From an uncultured Eubacteriales bacterium (GTDB lineage: Bacteria > Bacillota > Clostridia > Monoglobales > Monoglobaceae), in contig CAJKEB010000016.1 of NCBI GenBank assembly GCA_905198865.1, positions 1 to 37,441 of the forward strand: a stretch of 37,441 bases of DNA. The letters run 5' to 3'. How positions within the stretch are numbered: the stretch's first letter is position 1; each line of letters starts with the position of its first letter. Positions 24,027 to 33,748 of the stretch are shown here, in pieces. Made by a program: the position numbers and the translations under genes. Below the pieces are notes generated by a model that saw only the letters and a program-made list of their open reading frames with translations, did not search any database and was not told where the DNA came from.

Positions 24027-26378
24027 TTACCAGATTCTTGCTCTGTCCTCGGGCGCAACCCACATACCGTCACCTTCGGTTATGCCGTACACCTCGTAGA
24101 ATTTATCGCTCGACTGCAAAACTCTGTTTACACGGACTGATGCGGGACTGTGTGTGTCAACCACTGCAAGGTACTGAGCTTCTTCGCGGGTCATTACTGC
24201 CATCCAGATCTTCGCATAGTTTTCGTACATCTTCTTATAATCAAAATTCTCTTGCTTTGAAGCAAGCTCTGTTATAACCGATATAGAGCCTAAGTCGGCA
24301 ATATTTTCTGTCCGCGTCTGCACCGGGTCTGTTTCAACGCCGGGTGCGCCCTCCTGACCGCTGTAATACTCTACAACATTATCGCAAAGGGCACTGAACG
24401 CAGCCGCATCCTCGTCTGTCCACCAGTTTACGGCGTTTCCGTTTTCATCATATTGTGAACCGCTTGAATCAAAAGCATGGCTAAGCTCATGTCCTATAAC
24501 AAAGCCTATGCCGCCTAAGTTTTCCTCGTATGACGCGTCTTCGCTGTAAACGGCAGGAATTTGTAAAAATGCCACAGGGAAATTCACATCATTATTCAGC
24601 GGATAATAAAAAGCATTTACAATGTGCGGATATGTTATCCATTCGGATTTGTCAACCTGCTGTCCCTCAAGAGCGTACATATCCTTCAGCGACGCTTTAT
24701 TTATAGTTCTTATGTTCTCTGCAAGACTGCCGCCGTCCTCGAAGCTCTTAAGCACCTCGCTGTCAAGCGCGATTTCCTTCCACTCGTCAGGGGCAAGAAC
24801 CTTCATTCCCATTGTGTCAAGCTTTTTAAGTGCCTTTTCCTTTGTTGCATCTGTCATCCAGTCAAGGTTTGTTATTCTCTCGCGGTAAATGTCTATCATA
24901 TTGGTAATCATTTCCGTTACAGTCGTTTTCATCTCTTCTGTGGCATATTTATTTCCGTATATTTCACCCACATAGGAAGCCAGAAGCTCTGAAACAGTAT
25001 CTGTTGCATAATATTCATCACTCAGTGTTCCCTCAATCCCGCTTGCCTCTGTGTTGTAGGTCAGTTTCGCATTCCGGAAATCCTCGCTCATATAATCCGC
25101 ATAGCTGCTGATCAACATAAACTTTGCGTAGTTTTTCAGCGTTTCAAGGTTTTCATCAGTAAGCAGCTCGGCAACCTTATTCATAGCGCCTTTATCCGCT
25201 ACGATGAATCTTTCCTTATTCTTTAAGCCTGTATAATCGAACGCCGCCTCAATATCAATGGTTTTAAATATTGCCTTAAGGTCGTCAAGAGAATATTCAT
25301 TATAGGTTTTCTCTATGTCATACATCTCGGCAAGTGAATAACTTGCGTCTGCTATTTCTGATTCAAATGCAAATATTTCATCAGCCGCTTTTGCCGCATC
25401 CTCCTCCGTGCTGCCGCAGAGCATAAGCAGCGTTTTTATGTACTTAAGATATGCCGCCTTCTGCGTTTCCATCTTGCCTTCATACATATCCTTTGAGTTC
25501 TCTGATAAAGTAACGAACATATTCGTATATTGGTTTGAATTTTTATCATCAGCACCAACAGAGAAACCGATAAACTTATCAATAAGCAGACAATTGTCTA
25601 CCTCCACCTGCGTGAACTCCGAAACGCTTTTTACAGCGTCTATAGCTTCAAGGTCAGCCTTTATAGGCTCATAGCCCTGCTTGTTTCTTTCCTCCCAGTT
25701 AAGATAATTGTTATAGAGAGTCTTTATCTTATCCTGCTTTGAGTTCTTCTCCGGATTTGATGATGATATTTCCTTCATCATTTCTTCAAGCAAATCTGAA
25801 GTAATATCATTATACAAAGTTCCCTCTATTGATTTACCTTCCGAAAGAACGGCGTTGTCAAGCGCGTCCTTATTTATTGCAGCATAGAAGTCGTCCTTTT
25901 CGTTTGTGCCGAATACGCGGTACATACGGTTTATAAACAGCTGCATTTCCTCTGCGGTTACATTATCATCGGGCGCGAATATGCCCTCCGCTTTGCCTGC
26001 AACGATACCGGCATCAAAAATATCCGCAAGCTCGCCCTGCGCCCAGTCGGGAATATCGGTAAAATCCTCTTCAGGGATTGCAAGATACTTATTGCTTCCC
26101 TTTATTTCGGGAATTTCGCCAAACGCACGCTTTAGCATTACAAGCGCCTCTGCTCGTGTTACGCTCCAGTCCTCATGAAGCTCGCCGTCCTCATAGCCCT
26201 GCAGAATGTCTGACTTCTGCGCATCAGGGTTGTAATCGTCCGCTGCAATAAGCAGCATTCCGCATACCTCACCGCGTGTGGCGTAATTGTCTTCCGCCAT
26301 AACCGTTGTTATGCCTGCGGAAACGGTCAAAGCCGCCGCAAGCAAAATTGACAATGTTCTTTTTAATAGTTGTTTCAT
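24027..26378 (-). CDS. M13-family (neprilysin-like) zinc metallopeptidase with N-terminal SLH domains
   Basis: The 783-residue secreted protein has a signal peptide (about 1-28, ending TTVMA). Two SLH-type repeats follow (about 30-155, including WSVTRAEALVMLKRAFG, DIPDWAQGELADIFDAGIVAG and VTAEEMQLFINRMYRVFG). An M13 N-terminal domain (about 160-545) and the M13 catalytic domain complete it. The zinc site is HELSH (residues 630-634) plus the downstream ENIAD (third ligand Glu 691, Asp 695). This is a full active-site set, so it is probably an active surface endopeptidase. AGGAGGTTTGTAAC precedes the ATG. It lies between two other SLH genes on the same strand. Confidence 0.94.
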   Translation of the reverse strand: MKQLLKRTLSILLAAALTVSAGITTVMAEDNYATRGEVCGMLLIAADDYNPDAQKSDILQGYEDGELHEDWSVTRAEALVMLKRAFGEIPEIKGSNKYLAIPEEDFTDIPDWAQGELADIFDAGIVAGKAEGIFAPDDNVTAEEMQLFINRMYRVFGTNEKDDFYAAINKDALDNAVLSEGKSIEGTLYNDITSDLLEEMMKEISSSNPEKNSKQDKIKTLYNNYLNWEERNKQGYEPIKADLEAIDAVKSVSEFTQVEVDNCLLIDKFIGFSVGADDKNSNQYTNMFVTLSENSKDMYEGKMETQKAAYLKYIKTLLMLCGSTEEDAAKAADEIFAFESEIADASYSLAEMYDIEKTYNEYSLDDLKAIFKTIDIEAAFDYTGLKNKERFIVADKGAMNKVAELLTDENLETLKNYAKFMLISSYADYMSEDFRNAKLTYNTEASGIEGTLSDEYYATDTVSELLASYVGEIYGNKYATEEMKTTVTEMITNMIDIYRERITNLDWMTDATKEKALKKLDTMGMKVLAPDEWKEIALDSEVLKSFEDGGSLAENIRTINKASLKDMYALEGQQVDKSEWITYPHIVNAFYYPLNNDVNFPVAFLQIPAVYSEDASYEENLGGIGFVIGHELSHAFDSSGSQYDENGNAVNWWTDEDAAAFSALCDNVVEYYSGQEGAPGVETDPVQTRTENIADLGSISVITELASKQENFDYKKMYENYAKIWMAVMTREEAQYLAVVDTHSPASVRVNRVLQSSDKFYEVYGITEGDGMWVAPEDRARIW

Positions 26379-26441
26379 GTTACAAACCTCCTGATTTATT
26401 TAAAATTATTATTTATTTTAATATATTTGCAACAATCGGCT

Positions 26442-29400
26442 TCATTCTGCCATAATTCTTTCAAATACTGCCGCTGCCTCTGCTCTTGTTGTGTTCGCCT
26501 TCGGCGCAAAGGTATTGTCGCCATTGCCGAACATAATACCGTTATCCAAGTTCCATATTACCGCATTAATTGCGTAATCTGAAATGTCCGCATTATCGGT
26601 ATAATTCAGTGTTCCGTTCACTTCTGTATTATCACCTTTAAGCTTAGCGTATCTGTACAAGATTGCCGCCATTTGTTCTCTTGTAACAGGCTCATCAGGT
26701 GAAAATTTTTCGTCTGAATAACCCTGTACAATATCATTGTTTCGCGCCCAATATACCGCCGCGCCGTACCAGCTTTCAGCGTCAACGTCCTCAAACGGAT
26801 AGCCCCATATCTCCTCCGACATATCAGGTGCGCCTGCCGCGCGGTAAAGCACCGTTACAAACATTGCTCTTGTAATATCCATTTCGGGGGCGAATTCTGT
26901 TTCGCTTATGCCTGTCATCAGACCGTTCTCAAATACATATTTTACTGAATTATAATACCACATATCTTCCGGAACATCAACAAATACAAATTCCTTTGAC
27001 GGTGCTTCCGTTTCAACCGGAGGAAATGTCGGTACGGGAACAACTGTCGGACTTGGCGTCGAAGCTGATGACGTTGATAATGACGATGACGAACTGCTTC
27101 CGCCGCCACTGCTTAATTTTTTAGTGATAGCATAAACCGTCATATCCTCTGTTACAGCCGTATTCTCTGTAAACTCCTCACCGTCGGACGCGTTTGTCTT
27201 TGACCATTTTACAAAAGTATATCCGCTTATTTTCGGAGCCGTCGGAAGTGTGACAGTTCCGTCCGGATTTGCATAAGCTGCCGCATATTCTGCATTATTT
27301 GATATAAATGTCACCTTGCAGACAGCCCTTGTGCTGTCATTTGTAAGAACGGGATAAGCGTCCGCGTTTTCGCCGGTGAGCGTCTGTCCCCATACCATGG
27401 GAACGCTGCCGTCCTCGCCGGATTCCTGCGCGCCTTGCAGCAGATACGCAACCGTACCGTCTGCAAATTCTTCAGTAGTTTTTTCTTCGGCTTCAGTTTT
27501 AACCGCGCCGCGAGTTATAAAGACCGCTTTTTCTGCCGTGCCGGAAAGATAGTAGCTGTTTTCGATTATACCGCTATTTTCAGACGATACACCGGCCCTA
27601 TAAGCGCCTGCTATAACGCCTGTGCTGTAACAATTTTTTATTGTTGCTTTATTTAATCCGGCTATTCCGCCCATCTCGAACCGTCCGGATACCTCGCCTG
27701 TGCTAAAGCAGTTTTCAACTGTACCCCAGTTTTCTCCGCTTATTCCGCCTACCGTATCATTTGCCAGTTCATAGTATTCATTATTCACGTTACCGATATT
27801 GGAGGATTTTAAAATCTTTCCTTGATTTACTCCCGAAATACCTCCTGCCGCCGCTGATATAATTTCAGTCGGTCCATCATACCGCGAGCCTGATACATCA
27901 CACTCATTTACGCAGTTTTCAATGACAGCACTATTCCAGCCCGCAATTCCGCCAACGCAGTCCTTGCCTGCAACATAACCCGATACGGTAAGATTTTTAA
28001 CTGCACCATCCGCAGTATAACCGAACAAGCCCTGACAATCATCTGTTCCATATATATACAGACCGCTTATTTTGTGTCCGTCGCCGTCAAAACTTCCGGC
28101 AAACGGTTTGTTCTTTTCATCATCATTTTTGTCCATCAACGTATTTCCGCGCGTACCAATCGGCGTCCATGATTCGCCGGTGCTTTCGCTGTATTTTTCA
28201 GACATATCTATGTCCGCCGTCAGCTTAAAATATATGCCGCTGTAATCTGTGCCGCTGTTTACATTATCGCGCAGAATTTCAAGCGTTTCAAGGTCGCCAA
28301 TCAGATACGGACTTTTTTCTGTGCCCTCGCCGCCTGCCGTCCATTCTATATCAGACGATCTTGTGAACAATCTTTCTGAGTTTATGCTCTCTGCAATTTT
28401 CTCATCGCTCTGCTGGAAAAACCTCACTAAAATCTCGTCGCAGGCTGTAAACTGACCTGTTTCCTCAGCTTCTGCAAGCTGCGGATAATATGAGGACACT
28501 GCCACATAGTTGTTTGTGGCGACTGTGTACAGCTCCTCCTCATCTAACGGCTCTCCCTGTACTGTAATTGACAGAACACGGCTTCCTTCTTCTTTATCCG
28601 GGTCAAATGTCACCGTCATGCCGCCGAATTGCAGATAGCTGCCGCTGGACTGCGGCCATGCTTCGTAGTCGCCGCTGTCGTTTGCCACGATACACTGATG
28701 CTGTATCTCAAGGGAGGTTTCCATAATCTCCTTCAGTGCCGCTCCTGTGATATCCTTGGTGACAACGTAATTTCCGTACGGACTTACACCGAGAATATCG
28801 CCGTAGGTCACGTCACCGGCTTCAATGGACGCTCTGATACCACCCGCATTTTCAAACGCCACATCCGCATCTGTTTCAAGCAGATACGCGTCAGTCACAA
28901 CATTTCCTAAGTTTTGCTGGTCTATTCTCAAATCCTCCCAGACGCCGTCAAGTGTGACAGGTGTACTGCCTACCTTTTCGTTCAGCTTTTCCGCCTGCGC
29001 AGCTTTGATTTCATTCATTACAACGGTAACGGATTCCTTGCTCTGATATTTAGAAGTGTCGGCATACTGCATGGGTGTTACGCTTATATTCAGATTTCCG
29101 GCATCGCCGTTATCGTCAAGCGTACCCGAAATTTCAATCAGGCTCAGCGAATAAAGATAATATCCGCTCTCAATCACACGCGTTGTCGCGCCGCCGGCAT
29201 CTGTTACTTCTTTGTCTATCTGTATATGCTCATGTCCCGCAAGCCACAGGTCAACACCGCTTACTTTTGCGGCAAGCTCATCGGGGACATATGTATGCGT
29301 CAGAGCGATAACTATATCGCAGTCCTGCGCTTTAAGCGCCGCTGCCGCCGCATTTGCATAAGCAACAGGGTCTGCAAAGTTAAGTCCTGCAACATTTGAC

Positions 29401-29957
29401 GGGGTTGTGGATTTTCTGATTTTGGGGTCGATTACACCGAAAATACCAACCTTCAGTTCCTTACCGTCAACTGTCACGCTTTCGGTATAAAATTCCTCAT
29501 CGAAAAATTTATTTCCGGTTTCGTCCTCAACCACATTGCCCGTGAGCATGGTCATATCTGCAAGAGTACACAGATCCTTGAGTCTGTCCTTGCCGTAGCT
29601 CCAGTCATGATTACCGGCAGTAATGGCGTCATAGCCGCAAGCCTTTGCAAGCTGTGCGATACTTTCGCCCTTCACAAGTGTGGCAATCGGCTGACCGTGA
29701 AACAAATCACCCGAATCCAGCACCAGATCCATATCCGCACCGGCAGTATAGCTGTCAATGATACTGCCAAGCTTTTCCATGCCTATTATGCCGCTGTCAG
29801 CGTTTTCCTGCACTCTGGCATGAATATCGTTTGTATGTACAAGCTTAATCTGAAATTCTCCGTCATTTTCGGCATATCCAATCACCGGGAGTGAAAGCAA
29901 CATGCTGAATACAACAAGAATTGCCAATGCCTTCTGATATAATTTTTTGTTTGTCAT
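26442..29957 (-). CDS. Surface 5'-nucleotidase / cyclic phosphodiesterase family protein with GLUG-like, InlB-like and SLH domains
   Basis: The 1171-residue protein has a signal peptide (1-29). A calcineurin-like metallophosphatase follows (about 36-290; HTNDIHARV, DSGDLFHGQP, AGNHDWSYG and LAGHEH are the metal motifs), then a 5'-nucleotidase C-terminal domain (about 325-530). Next come GLUG-like repeats (about 640-815, such as VGGISGENWGTVENCFSTG), one InlB/Flg_new-type repeat (about 880-945, SGYTFVKWS), a Ser/Pro linker and three SLH repeats to the end. It probably releases phosphate and nucleosides from nucleotides outside the cell. AGGAGGAATATATT precedes the ATG. The GLUG insertion between enzyme and anchor is unusual. 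Confidence 0.93.
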   Translation of the reverse strand: MTNKKLYQKALAILVVFSMLLSLPVIGYAENDGEFQIKLVHTNDIHARVQENADSGIIGMEKLGSIIDSYTAGADMDLVLDSGDLFHGQPIATLVKGESIAQLAKACGYDAITAGNHDWSYGKDRLKDLCTLADMTMLTGNVVEDETGNKFFDEEFYTESVTVDGKELKVGIFGVIDPKIRKSTTPSNVAGLNFADPVAYANAAAAALKAQDCDIVIALTHTYVPDELAAKVSGVDLWLAGHEHIQIDKEVTDAGGATTRVIESGYYLYSLSLIEISGTLDDNGDAGNLNISVTPMQYADTSKYQSKESVTVVMNEIKAAQAEKLNEKVGSTPVTLDGVWEDLRIDQQNLGNVVTDAYLLETDADVAFENAGGIRASIEAGDVTYGDILGVSPYGNYVVTKDITGAALKEIMETSLEIQHQCIVANDSGDYEAWPQSSGSYLQFGGMTVTFDPDKEEGSRVLSITVQGEPLDEEELYTVATNNYVAVSSYYPQLAEAEETGQFTACDEILVRFFQQSDEKIAESINSERLFTRSSDIEWTAGGEGTEKSPYLIGDLETLEILRDNVNSGTDYSGIYFKLTADIDMSEKYSESTGESWTPIGTRGNTLMDKNDDEKNKPFAGSFDGDGHKISGLYIYGTDDCQGLFGYTADGAVKNLTVSGYVAGKDCVGGIAGWNSAVIENCVNECDVSGSRYDGPTEIISAAAGGISGVNQGKILKSSNIGNVNNEYYELANDTVGGISGENWGTVENCFSTGEVSGRFEMGGIAGLNKATIKNCYSTGVIAGAYRAGVSSENSGIIENSYYLSGTAEKAVFITRGAVKTEAEEKTTEEFADGTVAYLLQGAQESGEDGSVPMVWGQTLTGENADAYPVLTNDSTRAVCKVTFISNNAEYAAAYANPDGTVTLPTAPKISGYTFVKWSKTNASDGEEFTENTAVTEDMTVYAITKKLSSGGGSSSSSSLSTSSASTPSPTVVPVPTFPPVETEAPSKEFVFVDVPEDMWYYNSVKYVFENGLMTGISETEFAPEMDITRAMFVTVLYRAAGAPDMSEEIWGYPFEDVDAESWYGAAVYWARNNDIVQGYSDEKFSPDEPVTREQMAAILYRYAKLKGDNTEVNGTLNYTDNADISDYAINAVIWNLDNGIMFGNGDNTFAPKANTTRAEAAAVFERIMAE

Positions 29958-29975
29958 AATATATTCCTCCTAAAA

Positions 29976-30177
29976 TTAAAATTCAAACACGTCATACAGC
30001 GGTACCATTTCGTCAAGACTATTCCACACAAATACCTTTATCGGATATACCGCACTGAACTGCATATTATTCTTTATTCCGTTATTTCTTCCTCACCATT
30101 TGCCTGTACCGTCACGCTTTCGGGCAAATCGGTACAAGCGCCATAGCAAGTAATACTGCAATAATTTTTTTCATCAT
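29976..30177 (-). pseudogene. Remnant of a secreted-protein gene
   Basis: A start with AAGG before it at 30177 opens MMKKIIAVLLAMALVPI, a signal-peptide-like segment, then stops after 21 residues. A shifted frame continues PESVTVQANGEEEITE and stops (30074-30076). A third piece from 30065 reads MQFSAVYPIKVFVWNSLDEM and ends at 29976. The last piece resembles the VKIMLWDSSLSPL end of the cohesin protein at 34345-35091. I read this as a gene that lost its middle, leaving its leader and C-terminal end. It lies just after the LytTR gene. Confidence 0.6.
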
Positions 30178-30192
30178 AGCCTTACAGTTCCT

Positions 30193-30984
30193 TTATCCGA
30201 AAATTTCTTTAAGTTTATCACAAACTGCCTTATACCGTTGTTTTGAAATTGCAAGCTTTTCGCCGTTTATCAAAAGAACTCCTGCAGTGGTGACCGTTTT
30301 AATCCAATCTGAATTTACCGCGTAGCTTCGGTGTATAAATATGAAGCTCGGACAGTTCTTTTTCACAAATCTGCCAATACCCTCGTGAACGCGATATACC
30401 TTCTCGCTCGTGTGTATCAAAAGACATTCCTTTGATGCTTCAATGTAAATCACACTGTCAATGCCCACCAGATTATATTCATATTCAGTTGTCATAATCT
30501 GAAGTATTCTGTTTTTTTCGGACAGCTTTTTTTGAACATAATTATAGTTTCGCTGGCTTGAAATTACCGGAAATTCCTCGTTATCTTCAAGCGTGTGCAT
30601 GACATTTGAAACGTGCATATGTGCTATTTTCAAATTCTTGTCTGATTGTTTCCATAAAAATGTTGCTCTCTGCGGCTCCTGTGTATACAGCTTTTCTTCC
30701 ATAATCGTCCAAATATATTTTCCGATACACAGACACCAGTCTGCTCCTTTATCGGCAATGTACCAGCTCGCCTCCGAAACCATACATGGCAGTATCTCAT
30801 TGCTTACCGCTTTCAGCGAGTCGGCAACCTCCTGTTTGCCTTGATAAAACTGCGTTGCCGTTGCTCCAATCCAAGTAACATTATCGTCAAGCAGCGTCAT
30901 AAGTCTGTCTGTCTTGTTCTTATACCATTCTTCAATCATCGCCTGAGACAGCTCAAGTGCTTGCTTTTGCAGTTCTGTTTTCAA
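30193..30984 (-). CDS. LytTR-family DNA-binding regulator with N-terminal NTF2/SnoaL-like domain
   Basis: A 263-residue protein. The N-terminal half (about 1-130) looks like a SnoaL/NTF2-like fold (EEWYKNKTDRLMTLLDDNVTWIG, then FYQGKQEVADSL). The C-terminal half (about 160-260) is a LytTR DNA-binding domain (YNLVGIDSVIYIEASKECLLIHT, FIFIHRSYAVNSDWI, ISKQRYKAVCDKLKEIF). There is no receiver domain, so it is not a classical response regulator and may sense a ligand instead. A GTG at 30993 overlaps the ribosome binding site GAGGTGAT; the TTG at 30984 has normal spacing and is preferred. It is divergent from the LytS-like/SpoIIE sensor gene. Confidence 0.85.
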   Translation of the reverse strand: MKTELQKQALELSQAMIEEWYKNKTDRLMTLLDDNVTWIGATATQFYQGKQEVADSLKAVSNEILPCMVSEASWYIADKGADWCLCIGKYIWTIMEEKLYTQEPQRATFLWKQSDKNLKIAHMHVSNVMHTLEDNEEFPVISSQRNYNYVQKKLSEKNRILQIMTTEYEYNLVGIDSVIYIEASKECLLIHTSEKVYRVHEGIGRFVKKNCPSFIFIHRSYAVNSDWIKTVTTAGVLLINGEKLAISKQRYKAVCDKLKEIFG

Positions 30985-31199
30985 AATTATCACCTCGATA
31001 TCCGCAGATAGTTATACAATTAAATTATATCACAAACAATAAAACAATCAATAAGTATTAAACTAAACACTCTTATTATTCAACTAAAAATTAAATTCAG
31101 TTCATAACCTCATGCAATGTAATACTTATTCATTATATATTATAATTTAATAAATCAGAAATTTCCAGAGATTTTTTAATAACCCGGCGTTTACATTTG

Positions 31200-31228
31200 T
31201 TGACAATGATAATATCGGCTGATATAAT
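31200..31228 (+). promoter_or_regulatory. Promoter of the sensor-phosphatase operon
   Basis: TTGACA (31200-31205), a 17-base spacer, and TATAAT (31223-31228) match consensus exactly, 64 bases before the ATG at 31293. The rest of the 30985-31292 spacer is AT-rich with no other clear signal. Confidence 0.88.
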
Positions 31229-31292
31229 ACTTATTAATAAGAAAGTAATTGAAAACGTGTTCTAAAAAACAGGATGAGAGTAAGGTGAAAAA

Positions 31293-33746
31293 ATGGAAAC
31301 GATTTTAAAATTATCTGTGTCAGCTATCATGCCGGCGCTTGTGTCAGCTTTGCTGTGCATTGCAGAAAAAAAGACCAAATTCGGGAAGCTCAGATACAGT
31401 ACAAGACAGATTATAATAGGTATCTTGTTTGGTGCGATTGCGGTTTTAGCAACAGAGTTTGGCATAAACAGGGGAGGAGCAGTCCTTAACGCACGAAATG
31501 CCGCGCCTCTCAGTGCAGGCCTGATTTTCGGCGGTCCGGCGGGAATTATTGCCGGATTAATCGGAGGTGTAGAGCGTTGGTTTGCAACACTTTGGGGAGC
31601 CGGAGAATATACACGGCTTTCCTGTTCCATTACAACTGTGATTGCCGGATTAATCAGCGCAGCTCTGCGAAAATTTATGTTTGACAACAAAAAGCCGTCA
31701 TGGATTTACGGACTGGCAGCAGGAATTGTAATCGAAATTCTGGATATGCTGATGATATTCTCAGTGAATATGGGAGATATACACCGCGCCTTCACATTTG
31801 TCCAGCGCTGTTCATTACCGATGATTTTTATAAACAGTATGTCAACCATGCTTTCGCTGCTTATTGTTTCTTTGCTTGAAAAAGAAAAAGAAAGAATAAG
31901 TATACATAAAAAACGCAAAAAGATTTCACAAACCTTTCAGAAATGGCTTTTGCTCTGTGTTATTATTGCTTTTTGCATTACATGTTCATTCACCTTCGTT
32001 TTGGAGGCAAGGGTATCCGATGACGATACAAGCCGCTTGTTAATGCTCAATATTAATGATGTTCGTGCCGATATATCCGATGCTTCTGATGCAAATCTTC
32101 TTTCTTTAACTCGCACCGTTGCATCGGAAATCAGTGCGGCAGAAGCTGTTGATGACGACTTGCTGTTCTACCTTTCTGATAAATATGATATTGCTGAAAT
32201 TAATATAGTAGACGATAACGGTATCGTTACGGCGACAACATACAACTTCTTTCATAATTACAACATGGCTGACGGGGAGCAGTCTGCTGAGTTTTTGGTT
32301 TTGTTAAACGGCAAAAAAGAATATGTCCAAAGCTACCAACCGACTTCCGAAGACCCCGGCATTTCACGCAAGTATGCAGGAGTTGCCCTGCCGGACGGCG
32401 GATTTGTTCAGGTGGGATATGATGCCCGGAGATTTCAGAAGGATATAGATGAGCAGGTTGTCGGTATAACAAAAAACCGGCATATAGGAGAAGAAGGCAG
32501 TATCATAATCTGCAATGAAGACGATGTTATTGTCAGTGACAGAAACGGTTACGAAGGAAGAAACCTTGAAGATACAGGGCTTTCTTTTGACAAACTGTCA
32601 GCATCGGAAAATCAATACTTTATCGACATGGTGTACGGCGAAGTCTCATATTGTATGTACACAGCTTCGGAAGGATACAGCATTATTGCGGTTATTCCCG
32701 CAAACGAAGCGCTTTTTTCAAGAAGTATTTCCGTATATGTTACAATGTTTATGGAAATGCTGATTTTTGCCGCACTTTTTATCCTGATTTACATTCTTAT
32801 AAAACGCCTGATTGTGGACAATATACGCAAAATAAACAAATCATTGGCACAGATAACAAACGGCAATCTTGATGTTACGGTTGATGTCCGCACAAATGAG
32901 GAATTTTCATCCTTGTCTGATGATATTAATTCAACTGTTTCAGCTCTGAAGCATTATATAGACGAAGCAGCCGCAAGAATTGACAAGGAGCTTGAATATG
33001 CAAGAGCAATCCAGCTTTCTGCGCTTCCGTCTGTTTTCCCGCCGTATCCTAACCGTTCTGAGTTTGAAATATGGGCAGAAATGTCAGCGGCAAAAGAAGT
33101 AGGCGGAGATTTTTATGATTTCTATTTAATCGGTGATAACCGGCTTGCGTTTATAATTGCAGATGTATCCGGCAAAGGAATTCCTGCCGCAATGTTTATG
33201 ATGACGGCAAAGACACTCATAAAAAGCCTCGCCGAAACAGGAATTGAAGTGGATGAAATCTTTACAAAAGCCAATCAAAAGCTTTGTGAAAATAATGATA
33301 CAGGAATGTTCGTTACTGCCTGGATGGGTATACTTGACTTAGCAACAGGCGTTGTAACCTTTGCAAATGCGGGGCATAATCCTCCGCTTGTACGCCGCAG
33401 CGACGGCAGTGTTGAATATTTAAAGTCCCGTCCGGGATTTGTACTTGCGGGAATGGAAGGTATTAAATACAGCAAAAATGAGCTGCAATTATATCCCGGA
33501 AGTATTATTTATCTCTATACCGACGGCATAACCGAAGCAACTGATGCAAATGAACAGATGTACGGAGAAGAAAGACTGAAGAACATTTTAGTTTCGCTGT
33601 CCGGCTTTGACACAAAATCTGTCTGCAAAACAGTGAAAAGCGATGTTGACAGATTTGTCACCGACGCGCCGCAGTCTGATGACATGACAATGCTTTGCCT
33701 GGAATATAAGGAATTATCGGAATCCATAGAAAAGAAAGAGGAATGA
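31293..33746 (+). CDS. Membrane sensor with LytS-type 5TM domain, extracellular sensor, HAMP and SpoIIE/PP2C phosphatase
   Basis: An 817-residue protein. The N-terminus (about 1-200) is a 5TM-5TMR_LYT-like membrane receptor: NARNAAPLSAGLIFGGPAG, then IIAGLIGGVERWF and CSITTVIAGLI. Another membrane helix (about 215-235), an extracellular sensor (about 240-475, dCache-like), a helix (about 480-505) and a HAMP (about 505-560) follow. The C-terminus (about 580-810) is a SpoIIE-type Ser/Thr phosphatase with GGDFYDF, IADVSGKGIPAAMF, FANAGHNPP and DDMTMLCLE, so the metal-binding Asp residues are present. AAGGTG precedes the ATG. The next gene is its RsbW-like partner. The likely substrate is a phosphorylated STAS protein, not present in the window. 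Confidence 0.92.
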   Translation: METILKLSVSAIMPALVSALLCIAEKKTKFGKLRYSTRQIIIGILFGAIAVLATEFGINRGGAVLNARNAAPLSAGLIFGGPAGIIAGLIGGVERWFATLWGAGEYTRLSCSITTVIAGLISAALRKFMFDNKKPSWIYGLAAGIVIEILDMLMIFSVNMGDIHRAFTFVQRCSLPMIFINSMSTMLSLLIVSLLEKEKERISIHKKRKKISQTFQKWLLLCVIIAFCITCSFTFVLEARVSDDDTSRLLMLNINDVRADISDASDANLLSLTRTVASEISAAEAVDDDLLFYLSDKYDIAEINIVDDNGIVTATTYNFFHNYNMADGEQSAEFLVLLNGKKEYVQSYQPTSEDPGISRKYAGVALPDGGFVQVGYDARRFQKDIDEQVVGITKNRHIGEEGSIIICNEDDVIVSDRNGYEGRNLEDTGLSFDKLSASENQYFIDMVYGEVSYCMYTASEGYSIIAVIPANEALFSRSISVYVTMFMEMLIFAALFILIYILIKRLIVDNIRKINKSLAQITNGNLDVTVDVRTNEEFSSLSDDINSTVSALKHYIDEAAARIDKELEYARAIQLSALPSVFPPYPNRSEFEIWAEMSAAKEVGGDFYDFYLIGDNRLAFIIADVSGKGIPAAMFMMTAKTLIKSLAETGIEVDEIFTKANQKLCENNDTGMFVTAWMGILDLATGVVTFANAGHNPPLVRRSDGSVEYLKSRPGFVLAGMEGIKYSKNELQLYPGSIIYLYTDGITEATDANEQMYGEERLKNILVSLSGFDTKSVCKTVKSDVDRFVTDAPQSDDMTMLCLEYKELSESIEKKEE

Positions 33747-33748
33747 AT

